Positions 52,361 to 60,828 of a stretch of DNA of 64,000 nucleotides are shown in pieces. The notes under the pieces were generated by a model. The model was not told the origin of the DNA. It worked only from the letters and a program-made list of their open reading frames with translations, and did no database searches. The position numbers and the translations under genes were made by a program. The number at the start of each line of letters is the position of its first letter. Positions within the stretch are counted from its first letter, which is position 1. This DNA is from Limnohabitans radicicola (GTDB taxonomy: Bacteria > Pseudomonadota > Gammaproteobacteria > Burkholderiales > Burkholderiaceae_C). Location: positions 952,720-1,016,719 of the forward strand of contig NZ_JACYFT010000002.1 of assembly GCF_014837235.1 (NCBI RefSeq), given 5' to 3'.

Positions 52361-53011
52361 TTATTTCATCCCCCGCGCCTGTATTTGCGCTGGCCGCTCC
52401 ACACACAGCTTGAGCCAGCTTGACACCGCCGGGTACTGTGCCAGCAGCGCAGCCGCAGGACGAATCCAGCTGGCGACGCTGGCCACACACACGTCGGCCA
52501 CGGTGAAGCGCTTGGCGGCCAGATAGGCTTCACCAATGGCGTTTTGGGCTTGCAGGTGCTTTTCCAGCACAGCCAGCGGCACTTTCAAACGGCCTTCTGC
52601 CCTGTCAGCCAACTCGGGCTTGCGCTGGTCTTCGGGCATGGCCATGCGGTGCATCAGCACAGTGAGTGCATCACTTTCCAATTCAGTCACCGTCCAAAAA
52701 CTCCAGCGCAGAGCTTCGGCTTCTTCGCGCGGCGTGGCGGGCGTGATCGTTTGGCCATCGGCTTGGCCGTGCACACGGGCGATGTACAGGGCGCAAGCCA
52801 TGCTCTCCCACACGGTGACAGTGCCTTCGGGGCGTTCATCGATCAGAACCGGGATGTGGCCGTTGGGGTTGATCGCCAGAAACTCGGGCGTGCGGGTCGC
52901 TCCCCCGGCGTAAGGTGTAGAGACGAGTTCGAAAGGCACACCCAACTCCAGCGCCGTCCAGATGGGGCGCGCAGCGCGGGATGGGCCAATGCCGTAAATT
53001 TTCAAAGTCAT
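52361..53011 (-). CDS. Glutathione S-transferase family protein
   Basis: The 216-aa protein, starting at the ATG at 53011 with GAGGAG upstream, has an N-terminal thioredoxin-like domain (MTLKIYGIGPSRAARPIWTALELGVPFELV, NPNGHIPVLID, WESMACALYIAR). The C-terminal helical domain contains LAAKRFTVADVCVASVASW with the N-capping aspartate. The catalytic Ser/Arg is probably in GPSRAAR. It conjugates or reduces small electrophiles with glutathione; the substrate is unknown. Confidence 0.9.
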   Translation of the reverse strand: MTLKIYGIGPSRAARPIWTALELGVPFELVSTPYAGGATRTPEFLAINPNGHIPVLIDERPEGTVTVWESMACALYIARVHGQADGQTITPATPREEAEALRWSFWTVTELESDALTVLMHRMAMPEDQRKPELADRAEGRLKVPLAVLEKHLQAQNAIGEAYLAAKRFTVADVCVASVASWIRPAAALLAQYPAVSSWLKLCVERPAQIQARGMK

Positions 53012-53021
53012 GTCGGTCTCC

Positions 53022-53729
53022 TCAAGGTTGGTATTCGGGCCAGCAGGCACACAGTTGATGCAAGTCTCGCACCTCCAGGTGCGGTCGGGTGTCACCGTGG
53101 CTCCAATCCTGGCCTTCGCGGTTGAGCCAGGCCACCTGCATGCCTGCGGCCAGAGCGCCCACGCAGTCTGCGTGCGCGTCGTCGCCGATGTGCAGCACCT
53201 CATGCGGCGCAACACCTGCGGCCTGTGCCCCCGCCACAAAAATGCGCAAGTCGGGCTTGGCCACGCCCAGCGACTTGGCGCTCACGCTGGCATGAAAGTG
53301 CTGGCCAATGCCCACGCGATGCACATCGGCGTTGCCGTTCGACAGCGCCACCACCGGATAACGCTGACTCCAGAACGCCAAGGCGGGCAGCGCGTCGTCA
53401 AACAGATCCACCCGCTGGCGCTCGGCAAAAAAGACCTCAAACGCAGGCTCGGCCAAGTGGCCCGGGTCACCGGCTTGCACCAGCAGCGCACGGATGGCCT
53501 CCAGCCGCAAAAAAGACAGGTCATGCGCCCGGTCGGCATGGCGGGCGTTGATCTCGGCGCGCACCGCTTGTTTGACCTCGGCTTGGCAAGACAACGCCGC
53601 CGTGGCGGGTGCGTGCTGGGTCAGCCAGTCCATCAGCACCTGTTCGGCGCGGTGGATGGTGGGCCAGACGGGCCACAAGGTGTCGTCCAGATCGAGGGTA
53701 ATGGCGCGGATGCGGGAGAGGTCAAGCAT
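53022..53729 (-). CDS. HAD-family hydrolase
   Basis: The 235-aa protein, from the ATG at 53729, shows HAD motif I (AITLDLDDTLWP), motif II (VVALSNGNADV), motif III lysine (AKSLGVAKPDLRIF) and motif IV (VLHIGDDAHADCVGALAAGM). The helical cap of subclass IA lies between motifs I and II. It is a small-molecule phosphatase, perhaps phosphoglycolate-like or YigB/YjjG-like. It lies back to back with hemH, 20 bases apart. Confidence 0.9.
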   Translation of the reverse strand: MLDLSRIRAITLDLDDTLWPVWPTIHRAEQVLMDWLTQHAPATAALSCQAEVKQAVRAEINARHADRAHDLSFLRLEAIRALLVQAGDPGHLAEPAFEVFFAERQRVDLFDDALPALAFWSQRYPVVALSNGNADVHRVGIGQHFHASVSAKSLGVAKPDLRIFVAGAQAAGVAPHEVLHIGDDAHADCVGALAAGMQVAWLNREGQDWSHGDTRPHLEVRDLHQLCACWPEYQP

Positions 53730-53749
53730 GGTGAGGGAGAATACCCGAC

Positions 53750-54838
53750 ATGGCATTTCACAAAGAACCCTCCTTCCAGCACGGTCAGGCCGCCAAAACG
53801 GCGGTCTTGTATTGCAACCTGGGCACACCCAGCGCCCCCACAGCCCCGGCCCTGCGCAAGTACTTGGCCGAGTTTTTGGGCGACAGCCGCGTGGTCGAAA
53901 TCCCCAAGCCCATCTGGTGGCTGATCCTGCACGGCATCATCTTGCGCGTGCGCCCCAAAAAATCGGCTGTCAAATACGCCAGCATCTGGACCGAAGGCGG
54001 CTCACCGCTCAAAGTCTTCACCGAACAACAAGCCCAGTCGCTGAGCACCACCCTGCAAGAGCGCGGCCACAGCGTCACGGTGCGTTACGCCATGCGCTAC
54101 GGCCAGCCGTCCATCCCCGAGCAGCTGGACGCCCTCAAGGCCGAGGGTGTGCAGCGCGTGCTGATCGTGCCCGCCTACCCGCAGTACAGCGGTACCACCA
54201 CCGCCAGCGTGTTCGACGCGGTCTACCGCTGGGGCCTCAAAACCCGCCTCGTGCCCGAGATGCGTTTTGTGAACCGCTACCACGACGACCCCCGCTACAT
54301 CGCCGCGCTGGCGCAGACGGTGCGCGAACACTGGGCCACCCATGGCCAGGCTGAAAAGTTGGTGATGAGCTTTCACGGCGTGCCCGAGCGCACCCTGCAC
54401 CTGGGCGACCCCTACCACTGCGAATGCATGAAAACCGGCCGCCTGCTGGCCGAGGCGCTGGGTCTGTCCAAAGACCAGTACAAGCTCACCTTCCAGTCGC
54501 GTTTTGGCAAAGCCAAGTGGCTGGAGCCCTACACCGAGCCCACGCTGATCGCCATGGCCCAGCAAGGCGTGAAAAAGATCGATGTGATCTGCCCGGGCTT
54601 CACCAGCGACTGCCTGGAAACGCTGGAAGAAATCCAGCAAGAAGCACAAGTGGCCTTTTTGCATGCAGGCGGCGAAAGCTTCAGCTACATCCCCTGTCTG
54701 AATAACAATGCGCAGTGGATCGAGGCTTTGGCAGACATCAGCCTGGGGCACATGCAGGGCTGGGATTTGTCAGCGCCGGATGCTGCAGCACTGGCCGCCA
54801 GCCGGATGCGGGCTTTGGCGCATGGCGCCAAAACCTGA
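53750..54838 (+). CDS. hemH: Ferrochelatase
   Basis: The 362-aa enzyme inserts ferrous iron into protoporphyrin IX, the last step of haem synthesis. Landmarks are VLYCNLGTPSAPTAPALRKYLAEFLGDSRVVEIPK, LIVPAYPQYSGTTTASVFDAVY, the metal-binding histidine in MSFHGVPERTLHLGDPYHCEC, and VICPGFTSDCLETLEEIQQEA. The length is normal. It is divergent from the HAD gene and convergent with the hydrolase gene downstream. Confidence 0.96.
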   Translation: MAFHKEPSFQHGQAAKTAVLYCNLGTPSAPTAPALRKYLAEFLGDSRVVEIPKPIWWLILHGIILRVRPKKSAVKYASIWTEGGSPLKVFTEQQAQSLSTTLQERGHSVTVRYAMRYGQPSIPEQLDALKAEGVQRVLIVPAYPQYSGTTTASVFDAVYRWGLKTRLVPEMRFVNRYHDDPRYIAALAQTVREHWATHGQAEKLVMSFHGVPERTLHLGDPYHCECMKTGRLLAEALGLSKDQYKLTFQSRFGKAKWLEPYTEPTLIAMAQQGVKKIDVICPGFTSDCLETLEEIQQEAQVAFLHAGGESFSYIPCLNNNAQWIEALADISLGHMQGWDLSAPDAAALAASRMRALAHGAKT

Positions 54839-54872
54839 AAACCACTTTCAGTCCCTCAAAACTTGCGGGTGA

Positions 54873-55739
54873 TCAAACCGCCTCGATGAAGGCGGTCACC
54901 CATTCCAGCTGCTGCAGCACATTGAGTGCCGGAGCATGGCCACAGCCAGGGACTTCGATGTGCTTGAGCTTGCCACGGGCACCGGGTCCACGGCGGCGCA
55001 TCTCGACCGCGGTTTCGGGCAACACCAGATCAGACTCGACACCGCGCAGCAGCAGCACAGGCACCTGGATGGCGTCGTAGTGCTCCCAGATCAGGTAGTC
55101 CTGGGGGTGCGCAGTGAACTGCGTCACCATGGCCGGGTCGTAGTGCGGCGTCACGCGTCCATCAGGTAGGCGGCGGGTGGACGTTTCGCTCAGGCGTCGC
55201 CACTGGGCGTCACTCAGCCAGCCATAGGGTTTGTAGACCTGGCGCAAAAACGCTTCGAGTTCGGTCACCGTGGCAAAAGCCGGGGGCGTGCCCGCATAGG
55301 CCTTGATGCGGTCGATGGCCGCCTGTGCCAGCTCGGGCGCGTTGTCGTTGAGGGTCAGGCTCAGAATGCGGTGCTTCAGTGTGGGCTCGACCAGCCCCGC
55401 CGCGCACAACGTGCCGATCGCGCCGCCCATGGAGGTGCCCACCCAGTGCACAGCACGCAGCTGCAAGCCATCCATCAGCTCACGCGCCAGCCGGGCGTAA
55501 AAAGCCAGGCAATACTCCTGCTCGGGCGCACTGCTCCACTGTGACAAACCGCGGCCCACCGTGTCGGGGCAGATGACCCGGTACCCCCTGGCGCTCAGGT
55601 GCGCCGCCAGCTCGTCCATGTCGCGCCCGGTGCGGGCCAGGCCGTGCCAGGCGATCACGGTGCCTTTGTCGGCCTTGCCCCAATCGGTGTAATGGATTTC
55701 GAGCCCGGCGCAGCGGATGTAGTTGGATGTGAACGTCAT
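54873..55739 (-). CDS. Alpha/beta hydrolase, last gene of the import operon
   Basis: The 288-aa protein, from the ATG at 55739 (MTFTSNYIRCAGLEIHYTDWG), has the oxyanion segment AWHGLARTG, the nucleophile elbow GTSMGG, the acid in LRGVESDLVLPE and the histidine in PGCGHAPALN. This is the meta-cleavage/lactonase branch of alpha/beta hydrolases. It begins 7 bases after the LivM-like gene stop, so it is part of the ABC import operon and probably processes the imported ester or ring-cleavage product. Confidence 0.9.
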   Translation of the reverse strand: MTFTSNYIRCAGLEIHYTDWGKADKGTVIAWHGLARTGRDMDELAAHLSARGYRVICPDTVGRGLSQWSSAPEQEYCLAFYARLARELMDGLQLRAVHWVGTSMGGAIGTLCAAGLVEPTLKHRILSLTLNDNAPELAQAAIDRIKAYAGTPPAFATVTELEAFLRQVYKPYGWLSDAQWRRLSETSTRRLPDGRVTPHYDPAMVTQFTAHPQDYLIWEHYDAIQVPVLLLRGVESDLVLPETAVEMRRRGPGARGKLKHIEVPGCGHAPALNVLQQLEWVTAFIEAV

Positions 55740-55746
55740 ATCAGCC

Positions 55747-56838
55747 TCACCCCTTTTTCGAGGACGCCCAAGCCCGTAAGGCGGCACGGGTGCGCAGACG
55801 CCCCACCACCCCGGTCGGGAAGTAGTAGACCGACAGCACAAAGAGCAGCCCCAGCCACAGCAGCCACCGGTCAGGCGAGAGCAAGGACGACAGCAAAGGC
55901 AGCGCGGCTGTGGCATCGCTCGCGAGGCGCAGCAGGTCCTGCAAATAGCTTTGCGCCAGCAAGAACAGCACCGAGCCAATCGCTGCGCCATAGATGGTGC
56001 CCATGCCGCCAATGACGACGATCAGCAGCACGTCCATCATGATTTCAAAACTCAGGGAGGTGTCCGGCCCGTTGTAACGCAACCAAAGCGCCAGCATCGC
56101 ACCAGCCACACAGGCGTAGAGCGCCGACAGCACACTGGACAGCGTGCGGTACACCACCACCCGGTAGCCAATCGCCTCGGCGCGGAACTCGTTTTCGCGG
56201 ATGGCTTGCAGCACGCGGCCAAAGGGTGAATTGACGATGCGCAGGAGCGATAACAACATGCCGACCGCCAGCACAAACAGCAGGTAGTAGCAAAGCAGAC
56301 GCCCGTCCAGCGACACGCCCAGAAACGGCTCTTCGCTGAACTCTGTGCTGGGCAGCAGCAGCTCGGGCAGCTTGAAGCTCAGGCCATCTTCACCGCCCGT
56401 GAAGTCAGACAGTTGCGAAGCCAGCGTCTGAAAAGCTGCCGCCACGGCCAGCGTGATCATGGCGAAAAAAATGGCCCGCACCCGCAGCGAAAACAGACCA
56501 ATAGCCAGTGAAAGCACCAGAGTGAGCGCCAGCGACAAGGCAAAGCCAGCGGCCAAAGCGCCCCAAGTCGGACCCCAGGTGTTGGACGAGATGGCGATGC
56601 CATAGGCCCCAATGCCAAAGAACATCGTGTGCGCAAAGCTCACGATACCGGTGTAGCCCAGCAGCAGGTCAAAACCCGCCACCAACACCACAAAAATCAG
56701 CACCTTGGCGGCGACCGACAAGGCCTTGACGCCAGGGAACAGAAAAGGTGCAAAAGCCAAACCCAGCAAAGTGGCGATGAGTAATGCAGCCAGCAAACGG
56801 CTGCGCGGATGGTCGTTGGAAATCAAACGGTTGAACAT
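55747..56838 (-). CDS. livM: Branched-chain-type ABC permease LivM
   Basis: The 363-aa membrane protein has the LivM layout: about nine helices with LLGYTGIVSFAHTMFFGIGAYGIAI, then RVLQAIRENEFRAEAIGYRVVVYRTLSSVLSALYACVAGAMLALW (EAA-like loop) and MDVLLIVVIGGMGTIYGAAIGSVLFLL. It forms the translocation pore with LivH for amino-acid or aromatic-acid uptake. Ten bases separate it from livH. Confidence 0.94.
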   Translation of the reverse strand: MFNRLISNDHPRSRLLAALLIATLLGLAFAPFLFPGVKALSVAAKVLIFVVLVAGFDLLLGYTGIVSFAHTMFFGIGAYGIAISSNTWGPTWGALAAGFALSLALTLVLSLAIGLFSLRVRAIFFAMITLAVAAAFQTLASQLSDFTGGEDGLSFKLPELLLPSTEFSEEPFLGVSLDGRLLCYYLLFVLAVGMLLSLLRIVNSPFGRVLQAIRENEFRAEAIGYRVVVYRTLSSVLSALYACVAGAMLALWLRYNGPDTSLSFEIMMDVLLIVVIGGMGTIYGAAIGSVLFLLAQSYLQDLLRLASDATAALPLLSSLLSPDRWLLWLGLLFVLSVYYFPTGVVGRLRTRAALRAWASSKKG

Positions 56839-56848
56839 GTCTGGACTT

Positions 56849-57835
56849 TCAACGGTTGGCCACGGGGTACACGCCCTGCGGACGCCACAGCAGAATGCCC
56901 GCCATCAGCGCGATGTTGGAAAACAGCGCCAATTTGGGGGCCAGAAAGCCGGTGTAGTTGGCCATCAAACCCACCAGCAAAGCCCCGATCAGTGCCCCGC
57001 CCGTGGAGCCGAGCCCACCGATGATGATGACGATGAAGATCAGCACGTTGACCTGGGCACCCATCTGCGGCACGACGTTTTGCTGGTACAGGCCCCACAT
57101 GACACCACCCAGACCTGCCAGGGCGCTGCCCACCACGAACACCCCCACAAACAGGCTGCGGATGCGGTAGCCCAGCGACTCGACCATCTCGCGGTCCTGC
57201 ACGCCCGCGCGAATCAGCAAGCCGATCTTGGTGCGGCCCAGCACCCACATTTGCGCAGCAAACACGGCCAGACCCACGGTCACGGCCAGCAGGCGGTATT
57301 TCTCGATGGCCGCATCGCCCCAGAACACCGAGCCACGCATGGCTTCGGGCAAGGGCAAGGCGATCTGCAGCGGCCCCCAGATGACCTTGATGAGTTCCTC
57401 GCCAATGATCATGCCGCCCATGGTGATCAGGATCTGCTTGAGGTGCTGGCCGTAAACAGGCCGCACGATGAAGCGCTCAAAAGCCAGACCCACAGCGGCG
57501 GCCACGGCCATCGCGATCAACATCGCGGGCAGCACCGCCACCATGTTGCGCCACCACTCACCCGAGCCCGTCCAGTCGCCCATGGCCCCCAGCACACTGG
57601 TGGCCACAAAAGCCCCCAGGGCAATGAACAGGCCGTGACCAAAATTGAGCACGTCCATCAGGCCAAACACCAGCGTCAGGCCCGAGGCCATAATGAAGAT
57701 GATCATGCCCATGGCCAGGCCCGCCACCGTGAGCGTGAGCCAGGTCGAGCCCGATCCGATCAGGGGCCAGGCCAGGAGCGCCAGCAAAGGCACCAGCAGC
57801 AAAGGCCGGGTATCGATGTCTTGCAGGAATTTCAT
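56849..57835 (-). CDS. livH: Branched-chain-type ABC permease LivH
   Basis: The 328-aa permease has GLAMGMIIFIMASGLTLVFGLMDVLNFGHGLFIALGAFVA at the N-terminus and the LivH loop TKIGLLIRAGVQDREMVESLGYRI, then NVLIFIVIIIGGLGSTGGALIGALLVGLMANY. It pairs with LivM. Its start overlaps the livF stop by 4 bases (57832-57835), indicating coupled translation. Confidence 0.94.
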   Translation of the reverse strand: MKFLQDIDTRPLLLVPLLALLAWPLIGSGSTWLTLTVAGLAMGMIIFIMASGLTLVFGLMDVLNFGHGLFIALGAFVATSVLGAMGDWTGSGEWWRNMVAVLPAMLIAMAVAAAVGLAFERFIVRPVYGQHLKQILITMGGMIIGEELIKVIWGPLQIALPLPEAMRGSVFWGDAAIEKYRLLAVTVGLAVFAAQMWVLGRTKIGLLIRAGVQDREMVESLGYRIRSLFVGVFVVGSALAGLGGVMWGLYQQNVVPQMGAQVNVLIFIVIIIGGLGSTGGALIGALLVGLMANYTGFLAPKLALFSNIALMAGILLWRPQGVYPVANR

Positions 57836-58572
57836 AAGGCCAGCCCCAACAGGGATTGCTGCAAGGCCGTGTCTTCGGCCAGCGCCTGCATGCGGCCCGC
57901 GTGCACCACACGGCCGTTGTCCATCACGGCCACGGTGTCACCCAGCTGCTGGGCGAAGTGGATGTTTTGCTCGACCAGCAAAATCGTCACACCGCTGGCC
58001 TTGAGCTGCTGGAAGGCGTCGATCATGTTCTGGATGATGGCCGGGGCCAGGCCCTTGCTCGGCTCGTCCACGATCAGCAGATCACGCGGCTCCACAATCG
58101 CCCGCGAGACCGCCAGCATCTGCTTTTGGCCGCCGGACAATTTGCCTGCCGGGTGGTTCCAGAACTTTTCCACCGCAGGGAAGAGTTTGAAAATCCACTG
58201 CAAGCGCTCCTCGTCCATCTGCGCCGCGTTCTTGGCGCTGCGGGCGGCCAGCAGCATGTTTTCCTTCACGCTCAGGTCCGAGAAGATGCCCATGTTTTCC
58301 GGCACATAGGCGATGTTCTTTTGCGCAATGGCAGGCGTGTTGAGCTGCGTGATGTCTTCACCGCCAAAGGTGATGCGCCCAAGTGACGCCTGCCACAAGC
58401 CCATGATGGTGCGCAGTGTGGTGGTCTTGCCCGCGCCGTTGCGCCCCAGCAGCATGGTGAGTTCGCCACGCGGCACGGCGAGTTGAACCCCGTGCAGGAT
58501 GTGGTACGCCCCGATGTGCGTGTGCACACCTTCCAGGGTCAACAAATTTTTGTCCATGTTTGGCGTGCTCAT
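57832..58572 (-). CDS. livF: Branched-chain-type ABC ATPase LivF
   Basis: The 246-aa ATPase shows LLGRNGAGKTTTLRTIMGL (Walker A), the Q-loop region IAYVPENMGIFSDLSVKENM, the signature LSGGQKQMLAVSRAIVEPRDLLIVDEPSKGLAP (signature and Walker B) and VEQNIHFAQQLGD. A second ATG (MDKNLL) lies 15 bases inside. It acts with LivG to energise the LivHM pore. Its ATG overlaps the livG stop. Confidence 0.95.
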   Translation of the reverse strand: MSTPNMDKNLLTLEGVHTHIGAYHILHGVQLAVPRGELTMLLGRNGAGKTTTLRTIMGLWQASLGRITFGGEDITQLNTPAIAQKNIAYVPENMGIFSDLSVKENMLLAARSAKNAAQMDEERLQWIFKLFPAVEKFWNHPAGKLSGGQKQMLAVSRAIVEPRDLLIVDEPSKGLAPAIIQNMIDAFQQLKASGVTILLVEQNIHFAQQLGDTVAVMDNGRVVHAGRMQALAEDTALQQSLLGLAL

Positions 58573-59333
58573 GCAGCCTCCTTGGCTTTGCCCAAGTAAG
58601 CTTCCTGAACAATCGGCGAGGCGATCACCTCGCCGGGTTCGCCATCGGCCACCAGCGTGCCGTTGTGCAGCACGATGATGCGGTCGGCCAGCTCGCGCAC
58701 CACATCCATCTTGTGCTCGACCAGCAGGATGGTCTTGGTTTTGTCTTTCTTGAGCTGGCGGATCAAATCGAGGATCACCGGCGCTTCGTCATGGCTCATG
58801 CCTGCGGTGGGCTCGTCGAACATGTAGACCGAGGGCTCCAGCGCCATCAACAGCGCCACTTCGAGCTTGCGCTGGTCACCGTGCGGCAGGCTGGCCACGG
58901 GGGCATGCTGCTGCGCGGTCATGGACACGGATTGCAGAATGTCCAAAGCGCGGTTCGTCAAGGCAGCGTGGTCGCTCCAGATGCTCCACAGGTTCAAACC
59001 CCGGCGGTGTGCGCCCTCTTTTGTGGCCTGCACGGCCAAGCGCACGTTCTCCAGCACCGACAGGTTCGGGAACAGGTTGGTCAGCTGAAACGCCCGGCCC
59101 AGGCCCGCACGGGTGCGCGCCGAAGCCGTCAGGCCCGTCAGCTCGCGCCCGTTCAGGTGCACCGTGCCATCGGTGGCAGGCAACTGCCCCGAGATCAGGT
59201 TGAAGTACGTGGTTTTACCCGCCCCGTTGGGGCCGACGATGGCGGTCAGCGTGCCGGGGGCAAAGCGGCACGAGACCGAATTGACCGCCACATGACCGCC
59301 AAACCGCACGGTCAAGTTTTGGGTTTCAAGCAT
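58569..59333 (-). CDS. livG: Branched-chain-type ABC ATPase LivG
   Basis: The 254-aa ATPase, taken from the ATG at 59333 (MLETQNLTVRFGGHVAVNSV), has AIVGPNGAGKTTYFNLISGQL (Walker A), the LivG-typical GLGRAFQLTNLFPNLSVLENVRLAVQA, ASLPHGDQRKLEVALLMALEPSVYMFDEPTAGMS (signature variant and Walker B) and LVEHKMDVV. The LSYG-type signature is replaced by LPHGDQ, as in some LivG proteins. An ATG at 59342 is an alternative. A REP-like pair lies just upstream. Confidence 0.93.
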   Translation of the reverse strand: MLETQNLTVRFGGHVAVNSVSCRFAPGTLTAIVGPNGAGKTTYFNLISGQLPATDGTVHLNGRELTGLTASARTRAGLGRAFQLTNLFPNLSVLENVRLAVQATKEGAHRRGLNLWSIWSDHAALTNRALDILQSVSMTAQQHAPVASLPHGDQRKLEVALLMALEPSVYMFDEPTAGMSHDEAPVILDLIRQLKKDKTKTILLVEHKMDVVRELADRIIVLHNGTLVADGEPGEVIASPIVQEAYLGKAKEAA

Positions 59334-59365
59334 TCCATCCATCAAAGCGTTCGTGGGAGAGGCCC

Positions 59366-59440
59366 TTGTGGGAGCGGCGCCCTCGCCGCGATGAGGCACT
59401 CGCAGAACAAAAAATCGCCCCGAGGGCGGGGCTCCCACAA
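59366..59440. repeat. REP-like inverted pair (BIME-like)
   Basis: Two 27-base units face each other: 59366-59392 and, inverted, 59414-59440. Each has the head TTGTGGGAGC and folds into its own hairpin with loop CCCT. The stems differ but are internally complementary, GCGGCG/CGCCGC in one and GCCCCG/CGGGGC in the other. This matches REP elements of the GTGGGAGC class mobilised by RAYT enzymes. A partial third head (GTGGGAG) lies at 59353. Confidence 0.75.
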
Positions 59441-59451
59441 AGTTGTTGCAA

Positions 59452-60639
59452 TCAGCGCTTGTTGCGGATCGGCACGTTCATTTCTTCGGGCTTGATCTCG
59501 CGGATCAACTCAGGCACGCCCCAGGCAAAAGCCGGGTCGACCTTGATCTTGAAGTGGTACATGCTCTGCATGGCTTGGTGGTCTTCCTTGCGGAAGGTCA
59601 TCTTGCCCTTGGGCGTGTCAAAGCTCATGCCTTCCATGGCACCGATCAGCTTGTTGGCACTGGTGTCGCCATTGGTTTTCTTCAACGCCGTCACCAAGGC
59701 CATGGCCGACGAGAAGCCGCCTGCGGTGAAGAAGTCCGGCGGGGTCTTGAACTCTCGGTAGTGCATCGACACCATGGCGTCGTTGACCGGGTTCTTGGGC
59801 ATACCGAAGTAATAGTAAGCCGCGCCCTCCATGCCAGGGAACTGCTTGTAGGCCACCATGGCGGGCAGGATGTTGCCCCCCGTGGCGATCTCGATGCCGT
59901 AGCGCTTCAAGTCCATGTCGGCGATCTTGAAGGGGTTGCCACCGGCCCAGATGATGAAGATGATCTTGCGACCGGGCTGGCCCTTGAGCTTGTCGATCAT
60001 GCGCTGCGCACCGGCGGTGAAGTCGGTGGTTGCGGGGGGCAGGTACTCTTCGTGCACCAGCTTGGATTTTTTCAGCGCTTCCTTGAAGGCCTTGACGCCA
60101 TCACGACCAAAAGCCGAGTCTTGGGCCATGGTGACGATGCTCACGCCTTCCTTGTCCACCGCCACGGCATTGGCAATCGCGTCCTGGCTGCTGTTGCGGC
60201 CAGTGCGGAAGATGTATTTGTTCCATTTTTCGCCGGTGATGGAGTCGGCCACAGCCGGTTCAACCAACAAAATCTTTTTGTACTCTTCAGCCACCGGCAG
60301 CATGGCCAGAGCCACAGGCGAGGCGGTTGGGCCCACGGCCAGGTCCACCTTGTCGTCGCCATAAGCGGCGGCCAACAGGTTCTTGCCCAAATCAGGCTTG
60401 CCCTGGTCGTCTTTTTCAATCACCACGATCTTGCGGCCACCCACCGTCATGGTGCCGCCTGTGGCGTAGTCCAGGCCCATCATCAAGCCCGTCTGGGTCT
60501 GCTTGCCATAGGCTTCTAGCGGCCCGGTCTTGCTGTAGATATGGGCGATCTTGATGTCCTTGCCCTGGGCCATGGCCAGGGGGCTGAGCACGGAGCAGGC
60601 GGCCAGTGCGGCCAGCGAGATGAGTTGACGACGGAACAT
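59452..60639 (-). CDS. ABC transporter substrate-binding protein, branched-chain amino acid type
   Basis: The 395-aa periplasmic protein has a signal peptide (LISLAALAACSVLSPLAMAQG). It has the type I binding fold: KIAHIYSKTGPLEAYGKQTQTGLMMGLDYA, DQGKPDLGKNLLAAAYGDDKVDLAVGPTASPVALAMLPVAEEYKKILL, and FGRDGVKAFKEALKKSKL. It is the first gene of the import operon (binding protein, livG, livF, livH, livM, hydrolase). AAGGAG precedes the ATG, and a sigma-54 promoter lies about 40 bases upstream. Family members bind amino acids or aromatic carboxylates. Confidence 0.93.
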   Translation of the reverse strand: MFRRQLISLAALAACSVLSPLAMAQGKDIKIAHIYSKTGPLEAYGKQTQTGLMMGLDYATGGTMTVGGRKIVVIEKDDQGKPDLGKNLLAAAYGDDKVDLAVGPTASPVALAMLPVAEEYKKILLVEPAVADSITGEKWNKYIFRTGRNSSQDAIANAVAVDKEGVSIVTMAQDSAFGRDGVKAFKEALKKSKLVHEEYLPPATTDFTAGAQRMIDKLKGQPGRKIIFIIWAGGNPFKIADMDLKRYGIEIATGGNILPAMVAYKQFPGMEGAAYYYFGMPKNPVNDAMVSMHYREFKTPPDFFTAGGFSSAMALVTALKKTNGDTSANKLIGAMEGMSFDTPKGKMTFRKEDHQAMQSMYHFKIKVDPAFAWGVPELIREIKPEEMNVPIRNKR

Positions 60640-60678
60640 GGTGGGTCTCCTTGGGTATCAGGGGTGGTTAGATGTCCA

Positions 60679-60694
60679 TGCACATGCTGTGCCA
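60679..60694 (-). promoter_or_regulatory. Sigma-54 (-24/-12) promoter of the import operon
   Basis: On the minus strand TTGGCACAGCATGTGCATG contains TGGCACA-N4-GTGCA. The GG and GC doublets are 10 bases apart as sigma-54 requires, and the match to TGGCACG-N4-TTGCA is close. Transcription would begin about 30 bases before the binding-protein ATG. A sigma-54 activator gene lies directly upstream. Confidence 0.75.
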
Positions 60695-60763
60695 AAACCC
60701 ATGGTCTTGGCAAGCACCTGCAAGTCTTTGATTTTTAGAGAAATTTTGTGATGAAAGCCTGAG

Positions 60764-60819
60764 AATGCACTTCCATCATGTCTCAATTAAATGCACTTAT
60801 TGTCCAAAATTAATGCACT
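60764..60819 (-). promoter_or_regulatory. Three direct repeats, probable enhancer sites
   Basis: AATGCACT occurs at 60764-60771, 60790-60797 and 60812-60819 (AGTGCATT on the minus strand), spaced 26 and 22 bases. They lie about 85-140 bases upstream of the sigma-54 promoter, between it and the activator gene. Spaced same-orientation sites at this distance are typical of enhancer-binding protein targets. Confidence 0.65.
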
Positions 60820-60828
60820 GCCTTAATT

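Noticed and set aside
56705..58309. Plus-strand open frame of 534 codons opposite livH and livF
   Set aside because: Histidine/glutamine-rich antisense translation without family features. The minus-strand transporter genes are certain.
60700..60720. A second sigma-54-like site on the plus strand (TGGCAAG, TGCAA)
   Set aside because: The GG-to-GC spacing is 9 instead of 10 and it points toward the activator gene's 3' end. The minus-strand site at 60679-60694 fits better.
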